Part shown: positions 33,852-43,406 of the stretch, piece after piece
How positions within the stretch are numbered: the first letter of the stretch is position 1
How the letters are laid out: each line of letters opens with the position of its first letter
Assembly: GCA_959602645.1 (NCBI GenBank)
Contig: CAUGTZ010000006.1
Location: 1 to 64,000 of the forward strand
Length of the DNA: 64,000 bases
Reading direction: 5' to 3'
Origin: an uncultured Collinsella sp.
Lineage (GTDB): Bacteria; Actinomycetota; Coriobacteriia; Coriobacteriales; Coriobacteriaceae
The notes under the pieces: generated by a model
What the model was told of the DNA's origin: nothing
The model's database searches: none
Seen by the model: only the letters and a program-made list of their open reading frames with translations
Position numbers and translations under genes: made by a program

Positions 33852-34272
33852 CTATTGCAAGCCGTATTGTTTGAGAGACGAGTTCGTAGCACCTTCAGCC
33901 GTCGCCGTAATGAATGCGAAAGAAATCGTCCTAACGGTCTTTGCAACGAGAGGTTGCCCCCTGTCCCTGGCCGCCTTCTTAATCTTGCCCCACCTCGAAT
34001 CGTCCTGAATCCTGTCGAGGAAGTCATGGCCTTTCCAGCTCAGCGAGCCGACGCTGAAAGTCCAAATTTCGTCATCCGCGTATTGAACGCTGTAGTGACC
34101 AAGGCAAAACTGCTTCGAAAGCGAGTTTGCTGGTATAAGCTATAGCTTCGGCAGAATATCCATCAATCTTGAGATTGATGGGGGCCGAACAGTCATAGTC
34201 GTCTAATTTCATGCCAGGATATTGGGGTTTCGTGGCATAAAGATACGGAAAGTGCAGTTTTCGGGGTTCCAA
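33852..34272 (-). pseudogene. Frameshifted DUF2513-like gene
   Basis: The N-terminal part (MKLDDYDCSAPINLKIDGYS, then EAIAYTSKLAFEA) is in one frame and the C-terminal part (QYADDEIWTFSVGSLSWKG, then HDFLDRIQDDSRWGKIK) in the next, the break lying near 34105-34125. The C-terminal half matches DUF2513 proteins, which are small and common in mobile and defence regions. The normal N-terminus also seems shortened. The stop at 33852 is followed by a terminator at 33732. The ancestor would have been about 140 residues. Confidence 0.65.
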
Positions 34273-34290
34273 AAACCCTGCAACATCAGC

Positions 34291-34827
34291 CTATTCCAGG
34301 TCGCTCTTTTTGAATGAAGTAGATAGCATCATGAGCAGAACGTCGTTCACTAACCTGCCTCGGAAATTGCAAAGCGCGGTAAATGCGGTTTTGCTAAGGA
34401 GCCCCATCTCATCATCGTCGATTCGGCCCTTTTCCGGCGGGCAGTGAACGATAAGGCCGCATCGAGAGCTCTTGCTGTTGATAATCTCTCTAAAGTCATC
34501 TTTGTTTAAATATCCGTAAACCACAATCAGCAGGAGCGCATCCTTTACCTTGGATATATGTTTATCCGAAACGCGTTGTATGTTCTTCCTCTTGATCAGA
34601 CCAGAGTCGGAAAGATCCTCTTCGAGATCGTGGTAGTCCTCGTCATTCGCAACAATCATTATCTTCTTGCCGTACAGCGCAAAGCCAAAGCGCCACGCCG
34701 CTTTACCGAGACGCGTGAAGGCTCCGATAACCATTGCGATGACCGACAGGAATCCGATGAATTCGAGCACGAGAGATATGGTTCCTTCAACAGAAAGAAT
34801 GCCAGAGATTACGTTGTTGATATCCAT
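34291..34827 (-). CDS. Probable membrane effector of the CBASS-like operon
   Basis: A 178-residue protein encoded 10 bp after the CD-NTase gene. A hydrophobic N-terminal part (EGTISLVLEFIGFLSVIAMV, about 14-36) should anchor it in the membrane. The rest looks like a small alpha/beta domain with alternating strands: KIMIVANDEDYHDLEEDL, ALLLIVVYGYL and CGLIVHCPPEKG. The family is not one I can name among the known CBASS effectors (phospholipase, 2TM, Cap15, TIR, NucC, Cap4). Position and anchoring suggest an effector gated by the cyclic nucleotide of the neighbour. Confidence 0.65.
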   Translation of the reverse strand: MDINNVISGILSVEGTISLVLEFIGFLSVIAMVIGAFTRLGKAAWRFGFALYGKKIMIVANDEDYHDLEEDLSDSGLIKRKNIQRVSDKHISKVKDALLLIVVYGYLNKDDFREIINSKSSRCGLIVHCPPEKGRIDDDEMGLLSKTAFTALCNFRGRLVNDVLLMMLSTSFKKSDLE

Positions 34828-34837
34828 CGATTAACAC

Positions 34838-36145
34838 CTACTCAACATTGATGAAGAACGGGTTGCTCCAACGGACGCAATAGCCCCTTCGAATTACAAA
34901 ACATTGAACATAGTGTTTTCCCGTATACGCCGTCTCCTCGCGACGGGAAGTCTTTTCTATGTTTGGGAGCTCGAAACCACCCCTAGGGCAAACCTTCATA
35001 GCTTCATCGCCGGTATTCGTGACCTGCCACTTTACCTTGCCATCTTTTACCGGCCCACAGTTCACTCTGTACATGATAGTGGAGCCCTTCGGTATGGGCG
35101 CGCCATCGTTTTCGAGTACTCGTATTTCTCCTGAAGGCAATTTGACCGTTGCCGTAATTGTTGCATTTGGCTTACGAGCCTGCATGGGGAAGCCTAACGG
35201 TTGCCTGTGCTGAACAGACAATGCGTACTGTTGATTTTTTGACTTAGCTGATGACGTGGTTCCGCACGAAGGGCCTCCCGATGGGAAGTTGTTTCCAAGT
35301 ATTTGCTTCCAGACGCTGTTGCCGGTTCCCTCATCCGCAAGATGCGAGAGGTGCTCGTTGAGTTTGTCCACGAACTGGGCGAAATCGTTATAGCAGTACT
35401 TTCCGGCAAGGTTGTTTCCCTCTATGGCTGGATCCTCAATGAAGGGAACCTGGTACGAGTCGAGTTCATCAGCGTATGCAACCGCAAGGTTTGCCATTAC
35501 CTGCATAACGCAATCCTCGATTGACAACCCTGCTTCAGGGAGGTTGTCGGCGATCATCTTCTCAAGGGTGATGCCCTTAGGGAACTTCACCAAACTTGGG
35601 CAGTTCTCCCTTCTCCACCACTTCATTATCTTCACTAGAGGCTTGTAATCCCCGTTGAACTCTTTGTTAACCTCAGTCGACCAAGTGAGATGCTCTTTTG
35701 GATTCGTCTGCCTCCATTCGCTATCGTCTTTCGAACCGATGTAGAGAAGGCCGTCTTCATCATTGACCAAAGGGACAACATCGAGATGGAAGTTTGCCAT
35801 GTCAATGCCGATGGAATGCGTTTGCACTCTGACGTTCTTGTAGCACTCGCGCTCACGTATCGCATCCTCGAGCTCGAGCAAGACGCAAAACGGGGAATCG
35901 TTGATGGAGTGGTTTGTCTCAACGATGACGTCAATATCGCAGCTGTCAGAATCTTTCTTCGGTCGTATGAAGGTCTGCTTGGCGTATGAACCCGAGAGGT
36001 ATGTGTCCTTGCATATAGCCCCATAGGTCTCACTTGCCTTAAGATGGTCCCTGAGATTTCGGTGAAGTCGACTCGCTTCATCAATGGTGCTCCTGCTGGG
36101 ATTGATGTCCTTCAAGAATGATTCAAAGTCTGCGCTATTTGTCAT
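34838..36145 (-). CDS. CD-NTase (SMODS) with C-terminal AGS-C sensor domain
   Basis: A 435-residue cyclic-oligonucleotide synthase. The nucleotidyltransferase active site is complete: LSGSYAKQTFIRPK (from residue 51), metal ligands Asp70 and Asp72 in SCDIDVIVE and Asp121 in NFHLDVVPL. A helical SMODS C-lobe follows (KIMKWWRRENCPSL). The last 130 residues (GEIRVLENDGAPIPKGS to the terminal SNPFFINVE) are the AGS-C sensor-like domain found in many CD-NTase operons. With one downstream membrane protein and no Cap2/Cap3 ubiquitin-like genes, this is a minimal type I CBASS layout. The product nucleotide cannot be told from sequence. Start ATG 36145 with GGAAAGG; an ATG further upstream is also open. 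Confidence 0.88.
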   Translation of the reverse strand: MTNSADFESFLKDINPSRSTIDEASRLHRNLRDHLKASETYGAICKDTYLSGSYAKQTFIRPKKDSDSCDIDVIVETNHSINDSPFCVLLELEDAIRERECYKNVRVQTHSIGIDMANFHLDVVPLVNDEDGLLYIGSKDDSEWRQTNPKEHLTWSTEVNKEFNGDYKPLVKIMKWWRRENCPSLVKFPKGITLEKMIADNLPEAGLSIEDCVMQVMANLAVAYADELDSYQVPFIEDPAIEGNNLAGKYCYNDFAQFVDKLNEHLSHLADEGTGNSVWKQILGNNFPSGGPSCGTTSSAKSKNQQYALSVQHRQPLGFPMQARKPNATITATVKLPSGEIRVLENDGAPIPKGSTIMYRVNCGPVKDGKVKWQVTNTGDEAMKVCPRGGFELPNIEKTSRREETAYTGKHYVQCFVIRRGYCVRWSNPFFINVE

Positions 36146-36600
36146 ATAACCGCCTTTCCAAACAGATGTTCTAGTGTCTGACATTATAACAACCGTGCTT
36201 TAAAAATGTGGTTTTTAGAGCCATTGCTAGGCACAAGATGTTGCGGTCTCATTCCATCCGTACGATTCAGGAGCTGTCTGGCAAGCAGGAGGACAGAATG
36301 GAGCCTCAAAGCCTCCTTGAAGTCATTGAGATTCTTGTCGATTTTCGAAACATTTGCGCGCGACGATCGGCTTTGCTGTGCAAGGCCGCGCGGGCGCGAT
36401 TTAAGCAATATGCTCCACTCGCTCGAGAGGGTTTTGCCCACAAGCGAGATGCCGGAACTCGTCAATGAGCTCGACTCTGTACTACTGAAGCATCCTACAT
36501 GTCTACAGCAGAATCACGCTGGAAATCGCAAAAACAATGGTGGCTTTTTTAAGGCCGCTATGAGCCAAAGCTGCCAAAGAGCAACAAACTAACTACAAAC
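36146..36600. other. Intergenic region upstream of the CBASS operon
   Basis: No recognised gene. A 93-codon minus frame (36184-36465) begins only with TTG and has no family resemblance; I leave it out. The CBASS promoter should be in the first 100 bp. Confidence 0.35.
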
Positions 36601-36617
36601 CATTGGCCTGCAAAAGC

Positions 36618-36656
36618 CCCGTGCATTGCAGCCAGCAGCGGTCTGCAATGCACGGG
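36618..36656 (-). terminator. Large hairpin, probable terminator
   Basis: A perfect 14-bp inverted repeat (36618-36631 with 36643-36656), followed on the minus strand by GGCTTTTG. It may stop transcription coming from the AIPR side before the CBASS operon. Confidence 0.55.
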
Positions 36657-36773
36657 CCTGCCGTTGTGCTATGTACGTGAGATTCATACAGTGGTCTACT
36701 GCCCCTGTGCCCTGTACATGCCCTCGGTTGCCTCATGGGTGCCGCCCGGACGGGTCCGCCCCCGAGAAGCCGC

Positions 36774-36911
36774 ATGAAGGCGAAGAGGAAGGCGAGCAGA
36801 ATGGCCTTCCTGCTGCACCTGATTGGAATGGGCATGGGGCTGTGCACGCTCGTCGTCTACGCTTGCATCAAGGTTGGGGCTGAAAGCGAAGCGGCTGACT
36901 ATGCGGGCTGA
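36774..36911 (+). CDS. Possible 45-residue membrane protein
   Basis: A short plus-strand frame: MKAKRKASRMAFLLHLIG, continuing GMGLCTLVVYACIKVGAE and SEAADYAG. It has a basic N-terminus, one membrane span and an acidic tail, the usual layout of a small type II or tail-anchored protein. A weak GAGAAG precedes it; the frame extends upstream to another ATG at 36735. Higher local GC than the surrounding island. No family recognised. Confidence 0.35.
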   Translation: MKAKRKASRMAFLLHLIGMGMGLCTLVVYACIKVGAESEAADYAG

Positions 36912-36943
36912 TCAGTGAGCGTCAAACTGTTCGGAACCGAATG

Positions 36944-36978
36944 GAAAAAGAGAGGCCCTTTGCAAAAAGGACCTCTCT
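36944..36978 (-). terminator. Terminator of the AIPR gene
   Basis: AGAGAGG-type stem around 36949-36961 and 36965-36977, followed on the minus strand by TTTTTCC. It lies 36 bp beyond the AIPR stop at 37014. Confidence 0.75.
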
Positions 36979-37013
36979 GCTGAAAGCATTCTAGAGAGCA
37001 GCCTTGGATTACC

Positions 37014-38714
37014 TTAAGGTAACTGTAGCGAAATCTTTTCCTTGACTTTGGTTGCCATGGCGTAGGACTTAGCGGTTTTGGATGTTCCGCCAAGGGCCAG
37101 ATAAACATCCAAAACCATGTCCGCAACTTCTTGAATAATTTCATCCGACAGCTTGTCAAGGTCGAGTTTCTCTATGTCACCGAACGTCAGGTTATCTTTT
37201 TTGGACAAGATGGAAGCAACGCCCATTATCACGTAAAATCGTATGTCGCTTATTTGGGACCCTTCTAAGTCTCTCTTAATTTGCGGAAACCTCAAGCAAA
37301 CCTGTTTTCCAAGGCTAGCGGCTCTGTAGTAAGCCTCAAGGTTGCCATCCTGCCCAAATATTTTCTTATACTGAGCCTCGTCAGACAAAAGCGTCGACGG
37401 TCTTGCTCTTGCCTGATCCGGTCTGCCGAGAAGTATCGACATCATGCATTGCGCAAGAAAGGAGAGGGTTACGATCTCCTCCCTCTTCCTCCCCTGGTTT
37501 TTGTAATAGTTCTTCCGCCTTTCGTAATACAACCCATTTCTTTTCATGTAGAGTTCGATTTGAATATGGATTTGGTCAGTAGCGCGAAGCGATGTCTTTT
37601 TCACCTGAGTTTGGTTGTTCGTCGCCAGTATCACTCTGTTTCTGGTCTCATCGCTTCCGGGCACAAGGATTTTTACCATCACATTTCTGGAATCTTCGGC
37701 GTCTTCCGTACGAGACTCCATAAATTTGTATATTTCATATGACGTTTGAAGTCCATTAACGATGCGAGGCTCTTCCATTTTCACTTCTGCTCCTGCTATT
37801 TGATAGGCTTCAGAAGCCAGTATCGTTACTCCGTTGTTGAGCCACCAGAAATCGTCTTCGCTAGGATGCTCCAACGTTTCCCTGATTCCTTTGTTGACTG
37901 AAACATTTCCCTCGTAATCTCTGACGTTCGCCTCGAAAAGATAGCTACGGAGCTGCCCCTAGTCGTCAGTGAGGAAGCGGTAGTAATCCGACAAAGACAC
38001 CAGGCCAAAGACGTCCGTTCTCTGAGGAACCGACGCATAGGACCCCGAAAAACGCATAACAAGCCCGCTCTCTGCGGGAGGCGACCAGATGCGCATCAAT
38101 TCGTCTGCTCCAACTAAAACGCACGAAGAGCTAAATCGGCTTACGCCGACGATTTCGTCAATGGCGGCCGGAAGCTGCTCTTTCTGAATCTTAACGCCGT
38201 CCGATGGTGAATCCGCATTCGCGATGTACACGAACTTCATTCGGATTTCGTTTCCGGCCATCGCTGCTGCTTGAATCGCTTCTCTTATTCTTCTAAAAGT
38301 ATCGATAACACGTTCGGAATATTTATCATTGAATTCATTTAAATTTATACCGAATGTTAGAAGGTCATTACAGGTGTCCTTCCACTTCAAGAACACGTCT
38401 TCTTTGAATGATTTTGAAACCTTGGTCTGAAGAATAACTATTTCAACCCTTGATCCACGATTGATGTAGTCTTTAATCTGGACGTCCTCACTCAAGAAAT
38501 TATTGTTGGCAAAGATGTAGATCGCATCGCAGCCCCCGTCTCGCGACCCTCCAATGAGCCCTTCCGCTATCTCATCGTCGTCAAGGTCGTATGGAGCCAT
38601 GTATCGAGAAGAGGCCAACAGTTCAAAGTAGTCCCCTTTAGAACTATACTCAGCCTGCTTAGAGAATTCGTCCGAAATGAATCCGTCTATCAGAATCTGG
38701 CTGTTAGTTGGCAT
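37014..38714 (-). pseudogene. AIPR-family abortive-infection protein interrupted by an in-frame TAG
   Basis: From ATG 38714 (MPTNSQILIDGFISDE; Shine-Dalgarno GGAGG) to the stop at 37014 the reading frame is continuous except for one TAG at 37959-37961. Before it: an N-terminal half with the PD-(D/E)XK-like DGGCDAIYIF and EIVILQTKVS. After it: GQLRSYLFEANVRDYEGNVS, then FWWLNNGVTI and IVNGLQTS, the core of the AIPR (abortive infection phage resistance) family. The sequence on both sides of the stop is that of one uninterrupted AIPR protein of about 566 residues. The C-terminal half could restart at TTG 37874 but would lack the nuclease-like part. Most likely a recently inactivated defence gene. 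Confidence 0.8.
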
Positions 38715-38857
38715 TCTTCCTCCATCCAAAGATGAATAAACTAATGAAATGATATGACTTTTATGATTTTAGTGTAAACACCAAAACAGCCGCGTCTTAA
38801 TACCCTGATAAGCTTTGGGCAAAATTATCGCAACGCCTTATTCAACAGGAGGTTGCG

Positions 38858-39271
38858 ATGACGCGGGCAAACATAGAACACAGGAACATGTGGGCAGATC
38901 ACATCGAACGCTGCCTCTCGTCCAGTATGTGTGTGGGACTGGTGTAGGCTCAACCACGTAAGCAGGCCCTGCCTTTACAGGTGGCTGGCCAAGTTCAGGG
39001 ATGAGGGGCCCGGGCGCTTCCCATGCAGGAATGCCGCCACGATGGATTGGCTCGAGATCGCCAGTTACGGCCTGGCGGATGCAAAGGGCATCGTGCCAGT
39101 GGTGAGCAGCGCTTCGGATAGCGCGGTAGCCTCGGCTGCCAAGTGCGGCGATGTCGTTGTGAACTCGTTCACCACCCCCGACCGTGTGCTCATGTCACGA
39201 CATTCCACCGACATGCGTGCCAGCATTCAGCGCCTTGCTGTCTGTGGTAGCGGAAAACTGAACACTTCGGC
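38858..39271 (+). mobile_element. Degraded IS66-type accessory (TnpA-like) gene
   Basis: The first frame (MTRANIEHRNMWADHIERCL) breaks near 38945 and continues in another frame as WDWCRLNHVSRPCLYRWLAK and FRDEGPGRFPCRNAA. This helix-turn-helix start resembles the IS66-family orf1/TnpA proteins. The second half (VVSSASDSAVASAAKCGDVV) is poorly conserved. The element lacks its transposase. Confidence 0.55.
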
Positions 39272-39364
39272 TTGACCATTTAGGGCACAAAGGCAGGCAC
39301 GCCAACCATCACAATCGACTACCTTGGTTGCTGCCTAGAAATATCAACCAGGGAGGTCGGAAAG

Positions 39365-39957
39365 GTGTGATCAGCATGTCCACGGTTCATTCTATACGGC
39401 AGATGAGGAAGCGGGTCGACTCGATATCCGAGAATGCCTGAAAAACGGGCGTGTCGCGTAACACGGTGTACACCAAGCTGAAGAGCCCGACCTCACGCCA
39501 CCCATCCTGGTGCGCAGGCGGGGCGACAGGTTGCTCAACGCCTACCGGGGTGTGTTTTGCGCACGGCTAGACGAGGGCTCGAGGCAGTGGCGTAAGCATC
39601 GCCACACCGCGCGCAGGATATGGCTCGCCTCTGCCCTCGAGGTGGACCGCATGAGCGCGAGCCAAGTGTCGAGGATCTGCGAGTTGTCCGACGCGATCGT
39701 TGAGGACATGCAGACCAGGGGCCTCTCTGATACGGCCTTTCCCTACGTCTGGCACGATGCGATCCGCATTAAATGCAGAGATCCGGGCCACGCCTCCTCG
39801 TGCGCGATCGTCACCGCCATCGGCGCCTGCTTAGATGGCGGTGACGATCGCTCGGGCTCGATGCCGTTGACACGGAGTCCTATGCCGGATGGTTGACGTT
39901 TCTGCGCTCGTTGCGCGAGCGGGGTGTTGAAGGAGTCGTCTGCGTAACCTCCATATC
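39365..39957 (+). mobile_element. Fused remnants of IS21 istA and an IS256-type transposase
   Basis: The 5' part reads MSTVHSIRQMRKRVDSISEN and, after frame changes, RRRGDRLLNAYRGVFCARLD and EGSRQWRKHRHTARRIW, an IstA-like N-terminus. It then passes directly into EVDRMSASQVSRICELSDAI, AFPYVWHDAIRIKCRDPGHA and, in a shifted frame, WLTFLRSLRERGVEGVVCVT, which is the IS256 (mutator) transposase core. Several stops and frameshifts are present. One element must have inserted into or recombined with the other. Confidence 0.7.
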
Positions 39958-40362
39958 ACTCCTTCTCGCACACAGCGCAGATTACCAGGGTGCGCTCATC
40001 AACCCAGCTGGAGAGCACCTTGCGGCTCGGGTATCCCATGGCCCCTATCGTGCGCGCCAGACTTTTCCCGTGCCCCGAGTAGTGATCGACCGCATTCCGC
40101 TTCTCCTCATCGGAATACCTCGGCCTGCGATGCTCCCCTTCCAGGAACTCATCGCCGCCGAGCTGGTATTCCTTCCGCCGGTTGTGGGGTGTGACACGGC
40201 TGGGTTAGCCGAGCTCTGCTATGGTGTCGGCCGTGCTGCATCCGAAACCGGCGAACGTCTCGATGGCTTTCGCCTTTTGTTCTGCGCTGTAAATCCGTAT
40301 GATCCTGCCGGTCCTCTTTTGGTCCAGGATTTCCTCCGCAGTTCCAAGGGGCTAGATGGATA
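39957..40362 (-). mobile_element. IS3-type transposase N-terminal remnant
   Basis: Minus-strand frame with two helix-turn-helix repeats: YSAEQKAKAIETFAGFGCST and YSDEEKRNAVDHYSGHGKSL, each followed by an arginine-containing PSR motif (GYPSRKVLSSWVDE). This is the repeated N-terminus of an IS3-family OrfA. A TAA in the middle (after IAELG) breaks it and it ends abruptly where the IS256 fragment begins. Confidence 0.6.
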
Positions 40363-40475
40363 AATCAGGCAGGGCCATTACAGCGCTACGTGTTGAAAAC
40401 TAGGCCAGCGAAGAGAACTTTGTGAAACGTTTTGTGAAGCGCGGCAGGACGAAGCTACCCCTCGGCAGAGGCGTC

Positions 40476-42689
40476 TCAACCGCCGGCGGGAACGTCGACA
40501 CAGCTTTCAAGGTAGCTCTTCATGATGTCTTCCAATGTGGGCACGCGCCCTTCGGCCAATATGCCCAAGGCATCCAGCACATCGAATACGGCGGTTGCGT
40601 CATCGGCCCCGAGAAGGTCTTTGTTGCACTGGTTCAACCTCGCATCGAGCACAGTATGCCCGCGCCGCGCGGCCACCCTTGCAAGGGCATCGCCATCGGC
40701 AATCAGTGGGTGCCTTTGGATTTCGAAAACCAGCCCATACTCTTCGCCGGGCTTTCTGGAATCGAGATCAAACGCGAGTCCGATCTCTTGGACAACGAGC
40801 CATGTTTCGGCATATAGCTTCCCCGCCTCATCCAAGAATAGCCTCGTCATAGCGGGCACGAAATCCCCATACCCAAGAAATTTCCCGCAAAGAAGCGTTT
40901 TCGACAGGGAAGAGACCTTCGGATAGCGAGACAGCCACGCCCTGCCCTCTCGAGTTTTAAGCAAGGGGCAAACCTCTTCGGGATTTCCAAGCATTTCCGT
41001 AAGTATGTAGAACCTGGCACAGAAGGCGGCGGTCCTGTTAATCCGAATGCCGGGCGCGTAATGGCCCATCGGAGTCTCGAAGCCGGCGGCCCTTTCATAT
41101 GCGACCCTGCACTCCGCACGCATACCAAGCAAGGCGTAGCACAGGCTCATCTCGAAATAGGGATATCCGAGGGACGGTTGCTTATTGAGCGCGGCGAGGC
41201 GCTCTTCGGCAATCGAGAGCTGCAATTTCGCCACCTCGGGTTTGTCGTACAGTGTCAGCCGGGCAAGCTGCCATCGACACTCGAGCGCCGCCATAACCTG
41301 CAGGCTTCTCTCAAGGAGGCCTATAGCCTCATCAGTGTACGACACGGCGCGCTCAACGCTCTCTCCAACCATTAAGGCTAGGGCAGCGCGTTCTCGCAGC
41401 ACTTGGGAGCGCCGCAGAATCGCCTCGGGAGGAAGGCCATCCTCCATCACATCCAAGTCATGCTCCGCGTCCCCATCCTTGAAATACCGCATTACGCTCT
41501 CAGCCAAAGTATTTGGGAAGCGGTCATTCACCGCCAAGCCCGAAAGCATCGCACTCAGGTTCTTATGGGCATAGCAGCGTGCATCGGGGTCGCTTACGCA
41601 CAAAAACCGATCGCATCGAGCGAAGAAATTGAGCACGGGTGCGGGATCGAGCCCGTCGGACCACGCGATTCTGCCCAGGCTCGCCATAGCGACGACGCGC
41701 TGTTGCTCGGAAAGGGAGGCATTGCTGAGGGTGTTTTTGACCTCGACCAAATACAGCTTGTTCCTGTCCTCGATACTTGTCCCTATCTGCCTCATGAAAA
41801 GAAGCCGCAGATTGAAGAGCTGCCCAAAATCGTTGGGGCCAATCGGAGCAAGCGCCTTTTCGCATTCCTCAATCAACCCCCACCCTTCTTTAACGCCGCC
41901 ATCAGGCAAGCCGATTTTCGTTTTATTCAATGCTGCGTTCTCAAACAGCAGCAAGAGGAACGACTTATTCCGAACGCCCAGACGCTTAGCTTCGCGATAC
42001 GTCTTCTTGAACTCGTCGTCGGCGACTTTGAACTGACCGTTCACGACATAGCTAATCGCGCGGTTGTGCCAAAGCTGGACCGTGATGAAAGGGTCTGTCT
42101 TGTCGGTTTTCTCGGCCAAGGCGCTTTCGAGCTCCGCTTGCGACCCAGCACGATCGCAAGCGGCTTCCGCGATAATATGGAGGGCGAAATGCCTGAAAGC
42201 CGGCTCTAAGTTTTCGTTCTCAAGCATTCTTTTCGCAACGCCGTTGTTTCCCAAGTAGATGTTGCAGAAAATCCTATCCTTGTCGAGGCAGGTGAGCTGC
42301 ATTCTGGACAGTCGATCACGGTCAACCGAGTTCATCAGCCTGAAGGCAGCTACATAGTCGCATTCGGGAAGAGAGGGATCCGCCTTGTCCCCTATGTCAT
42401 CGAGCTGCTGCGCACACCAAAAATAGTTGACGAGAAGAGCGAACAGACTCAACGCGAGAAAGGGCGATGCCACACCCGCCAACCATAAAAGGCTAAGCTT
42501 TACCGATGCAAACAATGCATCGGACGCCAGTGCTGCAACATAGATACCGGCCTTGTAAAACCGCGCCAAAGCCTGCTTACGCAACCACAGCAAAAACAGC
42601 CCGACGACAATTGAAAACGCCAGGATAGAATGGGCCGGGTCAGGCCCCGTGACGATATCAATCGCAGCAAGGATATCTTGGAACGCCAT
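40476..42689 (-). CDS. Large membrane-anchored TPR-like protein
   Basis: A 737-residue protein of unknown function. Two or three hydrophobic segments in the first 95 residues (SILAFSIVVGLFLLWLRK; ASPFLALSLFALLVNYFWCA) anchor it. The rest is almost wholly alpha-helical with degenerate tetratricopeptide-like repeats (QLWHNRAISYVVNGQFKVAD; FEMSLCYALLGMRAECRVAY). No catalytic motif is visible. It stands alone, with its own upstream region and no partner. It could be a scaffold or sensor; the neighbouring island suggests but does not prove a defence role. Confidence 0.65.
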   Translation of the reverse strand: MAFQDILAAIDIVTGPDPAHSILAFSIVVGLFLLWLRKQALARFYKAGIYVAALASDALFASVKLSLLWLAGVASPFLALSLFALLVNYFWCAQQLDDIGDKADPSLPECDYVAAFRLMNSVDRDRLSRMQLTCLDKDRIFCNIYLGNNGVAKRMLENENLEPAFRHFALHIIAEAACDRAGSQAELESALAEKTDKTDPFITVQLWHNRAISYVVNGQFKVADDEFKKTYREAKRLGVRNKSFLLLLFENAALNKTKIGLPDGGVKEGWGLIEECEKALAPIGPNDFGQLFNLRLLFMRQIGTSIEDRNKLYLVEVKNTLSNASLSEQQRVVAMASLGRIAWSDGLDPAPVLNFFARCDRFLCVSDPDARCYAHKNLSAMLSGLAVNDRFPNTLAESVMRYFKDGDAEHDLDVMEDGLPPEAILRRSQVLRERAALALMVGESVERAVSYTDEAIGLLERSLQVMAALECRWQLARLTLYDKPEVAKLQLSIAEERLAALNKQPSLGYPYFEMSLCYALLGMRAECRVAYERAAGFETPMGHYAPGIRINRTAAFCARFYILTEMLGNPEEVCPLLKTREGRAWLSRYPKVSSLSKTLLCGKFLGYGDFVPAMTRLFLDEAGKLYAETWLVVQEIGLAFDLDSRKPGEEYGLVFEIQRHPLIADGDALARVAARRGHTVLDARLNQCNKDLLGADDATAVFDVLDALGILAEGRVPTLEDIMKSYLESCVDVPAGG

Positions 42690-42813
42690 AATCCTCCGCT
42701 AGACTCGAGTCCAATACTCGTTTGCTATTGTAGCTTGCATTCTGCATTGATCTTCCTTCATGTAGTTTCAAATCGAACACATGTTTTGTTTTTAGGAACA
42801 GAGTTACATCAAA

Positions 42814-42847
42814 GGAGGCCGTATCAGCCAACGCTGATACGGCCTCC
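42814..42847 (-). terminator. Terminator at the end of the glycan operon
   Basis: A perfect 15-bp inverted repeat (42814-42828 with 42833-42847, loop CAAC), followed on the minus strand by TTTGATG. It lies just beyond the ugd remnant and probably closes the 43-59 kb operon. Confidence 0.75.
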
Positions 42848-42898
42848 CTCTAGATTCGATTTTTGTATATCACCAGATCCTGGGAGTACACCTCTCCT

Positions 42899-43146
42899 CT
42901 AGTCCCTCTTAAACAGATCCCTCGTGTACACCTTGTCCGCAACGTCCGCGAGCTCGTCGCTCCAGCGGTTGGCCACGATCACGTCGCAGCCGGCCTTGAA
43001 GGCCTCCAGGTCGTGGGTCACCTCGGAGCCGAAGAACTCCGGCGCGTCCAGCGTGGGCTCGTAGACTGCCACGGGCACGCCCTTGGCCTTCACGCGTTTC
43101 CTGACGCCCTGGATGGAGCTCGCGTGAGGAATAATGAGGTTTGATT
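42899..43146 (-). pseudogene. ugd: 3' remnant of UDP-glucose 6-dehydrogenase
   Basis: About 80 codons: LIIPHASSIQGVRKRVKAKG, GVPVAVYEPTLDAPEFFGSE and VIVANRWSDELADV, ending KVYTRDLFKRD. This is the C-terminal UDP-binding domain of a Ugd-type dehydrogenase. The Rossmann and catalytic-cysteine parts are absent; upstream sequence to 43400 shows no trace. A UDP-glucuronate gene was therefore once part of the glycan locus. The remnant has high GC, like the cassette at 46-48 kb. Confidence 0.75.
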
Positions 43147-43406
43147 CATCGTAAGACAGTCGGCACTCGCGACCGAGAATAAATCAGAAGCGTCTTAGCT
43201 TATGGTGTAGCTGCAAATTGCTTTATATAGAGGAAGGGGCGCATTAATTACCGTTAACCAGCGCACTCATTCCTGATGATTATTTAAACAGCTAAAATTG
43301 AGTTTTCGCCAAAGATTCTGCACGCTCTCACCAGACATTATTGAACGTCCCAGGGGAATACATAGCACGCAGCGAAATTATGTCAGCTGAAAAGCTGAAG
43401 CCCTGA

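Noticed and set aside
36184..36465. A 93-codon minus-strand frame just upstream of the CD-NTase
   Set aside because: Starts with TTG without a Shine-Dalgarno, has no domain resemblance and probably covers the CBASS promoter.
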